Assembly: GCA_030704615.1 (NCBI GenBank)
Contig: CM060732.1
Coordinates: 23,748,001 to 23,808,000 of the forward strand
DNA: 60,000 nt
Origin: Takakia lepidozioides
Taxonomy: Eukaryota; Streptophyta; Takakiopsida; Takakiales; Takakiaceae
Direction of reading: 5' to 3'
Below, one piece after another: positions 55,722 through 60,000 of this stretch (within the stretch, counting starts at the first letter, position 1; each line of letters starts with the position of its first letter). The notes under the pieces are model-generated. The model searched no databases and was not told the DNA's origin. It worked only from the letters and a program-made list of their open reading frames with translations. Both the position numbers and the translations under genes were made by a program.

Positions 55722-58445
55722 CTATTCGTCACCCTCTGAATCACTTTGCTCAACTGGAATAGCGGTTGGTTGCACAAATGTCGCTTGAATGGTAGCCAAC
55801 ATAGCCAGGTCTTCTTTATTTAGAGCCGTGGCACCATCAAAAATACAATGGGGTGCACTCGTCCATAATCCAATTTCAAGATCTCTTTGATGACCTCAAC
55901 GTACTCTAATGGTGACATGACTGGATTTCTATCACGCACACTATTTTTGCTCTGTTGCTGGAAGACGAATGCAACCTTGGAATCAAAAGAGACAAGAAGA
56001 CGAGGGGGTTGAATTGTGGGGGTTGGCTTTGATGCAGGCGCAATTGGTGCAGTGCATGTGGAAGTATGAAGAGCAGCTTTCTCAGCCTGCAAACATCACC
56101 CCCCAACACCCCTTAGAGCTCTAAAGTCTTGTAAATGTCACAGCCATGTACCCAACATGGCTAAATGACCACATTGTACAACAAACGTAGCCAACAGGGA
56201 AGGCTTATGGGTGCTCACCTCTAGTAGGGGGATTACAGCAGGACCAGGTGCCTCCTCAAGGCCCACGTGATCCTTACTCCCGCTAGATGCTGGTGTTATG
56301 TTGCCAATTGCATCAGCCATTTTGAAATTGTCTTTGGGAGCAGTGGCTCTGGTCACACGTTCAGTTTTTCGTGTTTGTTTCTTTTCAGCTCCCTTCACGA
56401 CTAACCAATATGTTCATAATGCATTCATGGTTGTATTGGTGTCACGCACACCATTAAATAAAACATACATGAGAGTAACAGATGACGGACAGTCTGCCCA
56501 AGAAAATGAAACAAGATAAAGTCTGGGAGGATGTACCTCTTTCTGTGGGGAAGTTGCCTGGTGAGGAATAGGTACATTCTTGTCTGCCAACACCCTACTA
56601 TCACCCTTACTAGCACTGTCAATGGAGCAGACGTCATCACCAGGAGCCAGTGATGTCCCACCTCCACCTCGTGGCAATTTTTCAGGAGCCCCCTTGCGCC
56701 CCATTCGTACAGTAGTGATTACAAGGTCCTCAACCACTGAATGTGGCTTTTCCCCAACTTGCGGAGCTTCTTCCTGCACCTGAGCAAAACATACCACAAC
56801 AGCTCATCTCAAACTCAAGAAACACTTTAGGGATGCCAAAAAAAAATGTGGGGTGAAGAATAATGTAACCCACCTCTTGCACAAAAGTGTTGCCTTCCAA
56901 GCCTGCATCATCATCCACTGGTGCAATTAAAAGACATATTGGGATAGCAATTGGAGGAGGGGCGGGCGTCGATATTCCCACCATCATTGCCATCAATGCA
57001 TCCAGTTTTTTGGCATTATCCTTGGAAGCCTTAGCCACTTCAGCTTTTATAGTGGCCAATGCGCCCTCAATCGTGGGGATCTGGGTTTCTGACAAGGCAA
57101 CCACACTACCCTCAAGATGGGACAGTCGAGCCTGCATCACACTCCATCCTCCCTACAGACCCAAACAACATGGAGATAATGAGTTTGTATGGTCTGTCTG
57201 CTAATGCAAGAAATCTAAGTAGTGACAAAGTAAGGGCCGCACGACATTTACCTCTACGTCATGACATGACTGGGAGCCATATCCTTTGTCCACCTTTGCG
57301 GCGTGTTCCAGCTCAGTCAAGCTGGGACTGCTTGCTCGGTCTTTCTTCTGCCAGTGCCACAACAAAAACAAGTAAGCCCCTACTCATGAAATCATTTCCA
57401 AGTTTACAGAGTCAAGACTGTACCACCACTTTGCAACAAACTCACATGGCGCCTCTACTGTCCTACTCCATGCACATAGACCATGTAAATATATATACAC
57501 ATATACATATACTAATACATGTGGTGCAGGTATTCATATTACCAAGCGCCTTGCCTGTCCAACCATCCCTGCTCTTCCAACCCTCGATGGGTTGGTAACA
57601 CTGGATCGTGCTCTCTTCATGTTCTCACTCTCTTTCTGCCCCTTGGGGGACTCTCAATACTTCACCAATGCATCCCAATGGGTGGACTCTACACTTGGAG
57701 GGCACGAACCTCGAGCCTTCCACCCCAACTTCAGTTTTTGGCGGTACACTTTTACAATCCTCCCACATGCTGCATGGAACTTGGATACGCTCATAGGTTC
57801 AGGATTGTACTCAAAATCCTCGTCCATGGCCATGTCACTGGGTTCTTGCTTATCTGCTAGCAAAATACTAGGATCAAGATATTTGATGCACAGTCCCCGC
57901 AAGGAGCTCTGCCAGTAATCCTTTCCCTCACACCCCTGGTCTACTGCCCCCTTAGAGTTTAGTTGTACCTTGTGCGCCTTCAGCCCAACGGCCTTTCGGG
58001 ATTTGGCATTAGTTTCTTGTGCCTTTGAAGTCTGCCTCTTTGCACGTTTTTTGTCTGCAGCCTCAGAATGCACATCCCCTTGTTGTGTGGACTTGTGATC
58101 ATCACCATAAGGGGGTGTGAATGGAGGAGGACCACCATTAAAAGGGGGGCTTGCCCACTGCCCACCAGCAGTGGGACAAGGAGGTGCCCAAGTTTGGGCA
58201 GCTCCTTGTACCCATGCTCCATTACCTCCGGAATTGGACCCACCTGGTATCCATGACCATGAATTGGTTGTGGGTAGTGGGGCCATGGGCTGCTGCCAGG
58301 TAGGCGGTCCTTGCTGCATCCATGTTTGCCCGCCTGTGGATTGTACCCATGGCCCATTCGGGGCTTGTTGCACCCATGTCGTAGGTGGACCAGCAGCAGG
58401 AGCCATAGCCTGAGGTCCCCTTTCCTTTGCACACTCTGATGCAGC
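55722..58445 (-). CDS. Six-exon gene of unknown function, possibly decaying
   Basis: Minus-strand exons with good GT-AG borders, all nearly phase 0: 58445-57543 (ATG 58404-58406), 57347-57252, 57152-56874, 56779-56537, about 56399-56219, and 56086-55722. The N-terminus is Pro/Trp/Gln/Gly-rich low complexity (WVQQAPNGPWVQSTGG...), followed by a basic KKRAKRQTSKAQ. A middle exon is a predicted coiled coil (ALATIKAEVAKASKDNAKKL). The end is PLEYVEVIKEILKLDYGR plus an acidic EQSDSEGDE tail. I do not recognise the family. Lesions are a TGA near 57653, a one-base slip in a T-run near 55845 and an imperfect acceptor at exon 5. These could be pseudogene decay or base-calling errors. It may be a host orphan gene or an accessory gene of a DNA transposon. 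Confidence 0.45.
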
Positions 58446-58689
58446 CTAACACAAGCCCCTCCACCCCACAGAGTTGGAACTTAGGGGAAAAAAGAATTGA
58501 CATGGCAAAAGTTGAACCTGCATGCTAGCAATGAACGCATATAGACCTTGGCCCAAAGTGCCTTAAAATGTTTGGCATCCGATGTTGTGAATGCATGGAA
58601 CGTCATGCTCTGGCAACCTTGCAATGACCACATCCATTTCCATATTAAAAAATGTACACTGCCTGGTCCAAATTACCCTCCCTCATGCA

Positions 58690-60000
58690 TTCAGGGCCGA
58701 GTCTGATGAGAGGGAAAAGTAGACTGAATTTAAACTCAGTGGCGCCTATCTGTACCCACTGTCGTAATTGAAAAACCCATGACAAAACCAAGCTGTATTG
58801 CAGCTGACTCCCTCCCTCTCTCTGAAAATCTAAACTGTCCGGGGTTTTCTGAGCAGACAGACCCTCTCGTCAAATCTACCAAGGGAATTCTGCCTGTACC
58901 TTTGTTGACCAAACAATGTGGGCGCGGGTCAATGGGCACGGCAAACAACGGTAAACAACATCTTGGGAGTACACTCATTCTTACAGGTACAATTTCATGT
59001 TGATAGATCTGACAAGAAAGTCTCGCTGCTTAAAAAAACCACTTTCACTGAATCAATAAGTTGAAGAAGAAGGTGCCATCACCACCACCCAACCTGCTTA
59101 CTTCCAGAAATTCAACATGCAGTTGACAGGTCTTAGTTTGATGAGAGGGCAAAACAGGCTGCAAATACGTCAAAGAAGAAGGTGGCCTCACCACCACCCA
59201 ACCTGCTAACTTACAGAATTCAACATGCATTCAGGGCCAAGTCTGATGACAGGGCAAAACAGGCTTCAATAGGTCAACGAAGAAGGTGCCCTCACCACCA
59301 CCCAACCAGCTAACTTGCAGAATTCAACATGCATTTGACAGGGCCGAGTTTGATAAGAGGGCAAAACATAACGGGAATACATCAAAGAAGAAGGTGCCCT
59401 CACCACCCAACCAGCTTACTTCAGAATTCAACATGCATTCAGGGCTGAGTCTGATGAGAGGGCAAACCATGCAACAGTAGGTCAAAGAATAAGGTGCCCT
59501 CACCACCACGGAACCAACTAACTTCAGAATGGCAACATGCATTCAGGGCCGAGTCTGATGAGAGGGCAAAATAGGCTACAATAGGTCAAAGAAGAAGCTG
59601 CCCCCACCACCACCCAACCTGCTAACTTACAGAATTCAACATGCACTCAAGGCTGAGTCTGATGAGAGGGAAACATGCAATAGTACGTCAAAGAAGAAGG
59701 TGCCCTCACCACCGCCCAGAATGCTAACTTTTAAAAAATTCAACATGCATTTAGGGCCGAGTCTGATGACAGGGCAAAACAGGCTGCTCACCGCCACCCC
59801 AACCACCTAACTTCAGAATTCATCATGCGTTCAGGGCCGAGTCTAATGAGAGGGCAAAATAGGCTGCAATAGGTTGAAGAAGAAGGTGCCCTCACCACCA
59901 CCCAACTAGCTAACTTATAGAATTCAACATGCATTCAAGGACAAGTTTGATGACATGGCAAAACAGGTTGCAATAGGTCAAAGAAGAAGGTGTCCTCACC
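58690..60000 (+). repeat. Tandem array of about 103-bp units, runs off the window
   Basis: The unit contains aagaagaaggtgccctcacc, accacccaacctgctaactt, cagaattcaacatgcattca and gggccgagtctgatgagagg, then gcaaaacaggctgcaatagg. The ggtgcc core recurs near 59069, 59176, 59285, 59393, 59493, 59597, 59699, 59886 and 59989, so at least nine units. Isolated units occur near 54765, and inverted near 2335-2400 and 2730-2830, always beside PPR fragments. Confidence 0.88.

Noticed and set aside
56414-57140. Gag-like coiled-coil ORF of a retrotransposon
   Set aside because: The coiled-coil segment belongs to a multi-exon gene with consistent splice borders; no zinc knuckle, protease or RT accompanies it.

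Overview
The window is nuclear DNA of a land plant. It holds an intronless PLS-class PPR-DYW protein gene and a spliced, plastid-type J-domain gene with GT-AG introns. The rest is dominated by plant transposable elements: a Mutator-like element, a CACTA element, three nested Ty3/gypsy elements, a Helitron relic and a tRNA-derived SINE. A seed-free plant such as a fern or lycophyte would fit the many decayed PPR-PLS copies and the element style, but this is an inference and no feature proves it. No rRNA, CRISPR or bacterial operon was seen.

Layout. 1-1215: low-information DNA. 1219-6587: a CACTA-type element bounded by a 30-bp inverted repeat beginning CACTA and a 3-bp gta duplication. It carries gene fragments (PPR, an OSB-like PDF motif, one unidentified) and no visible transposase. 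6588-10060: intergenic DNA with a STRUBBELIG-type receptor-kinase fragment. 10129-11121: two small ORFs of unknown origin, then a SINE (11129-11360) with a perfect 9-bp target duplication. 11640-11720: a cluster of G-boxes and heat-shock-element-like sites. 12200-14060: a decayed Helitron Rep protein. 15017-27439: a 12.4-kb Mutator-like element with 0.3-0.4-kb terminal inverted repeats and a 9-bp duplication. It contains two convergent decayed genes, a MULE transposase (+) and a zinc-finger/ULP-protease-like gene (-), and is filled with CAGACTG-type repeats. 27513-28960: a second MULE-type terminus and tandem arrays. 31205-32760: a PPR pseudogene.

33851-38788 is the only clearly host, intact section. 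It is a head-to-head pair of an 888-aa PPR-DYW RNA-editing factor (-) and a chloroplast-type J-domain protein (+, four exons, about 291 aa), with start codons 331 bp apart.

40584-53440 is a nest of Ty3/gypsy elements. Element A (+) is cut off in reverse transcriptase at about 44670. It abuts element B (-), whose pol is split by an AT-rich insert and by element C (46309-52971). Element C is a complete chromovirus-type element with about 99% identical LTRs, an initiator-Met primer site and a catac target duplication, yet its reading frames are broken. 53880-55050 carries tandem PPR fragments and a repeat block that recurs inverted inside the CACTA element 50 kb away. 55722-58445 (-) is a six-exon gene of unknown function with a few lesions. 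58690-60000 is a tandem array of about 103-bp units that runs off the window.
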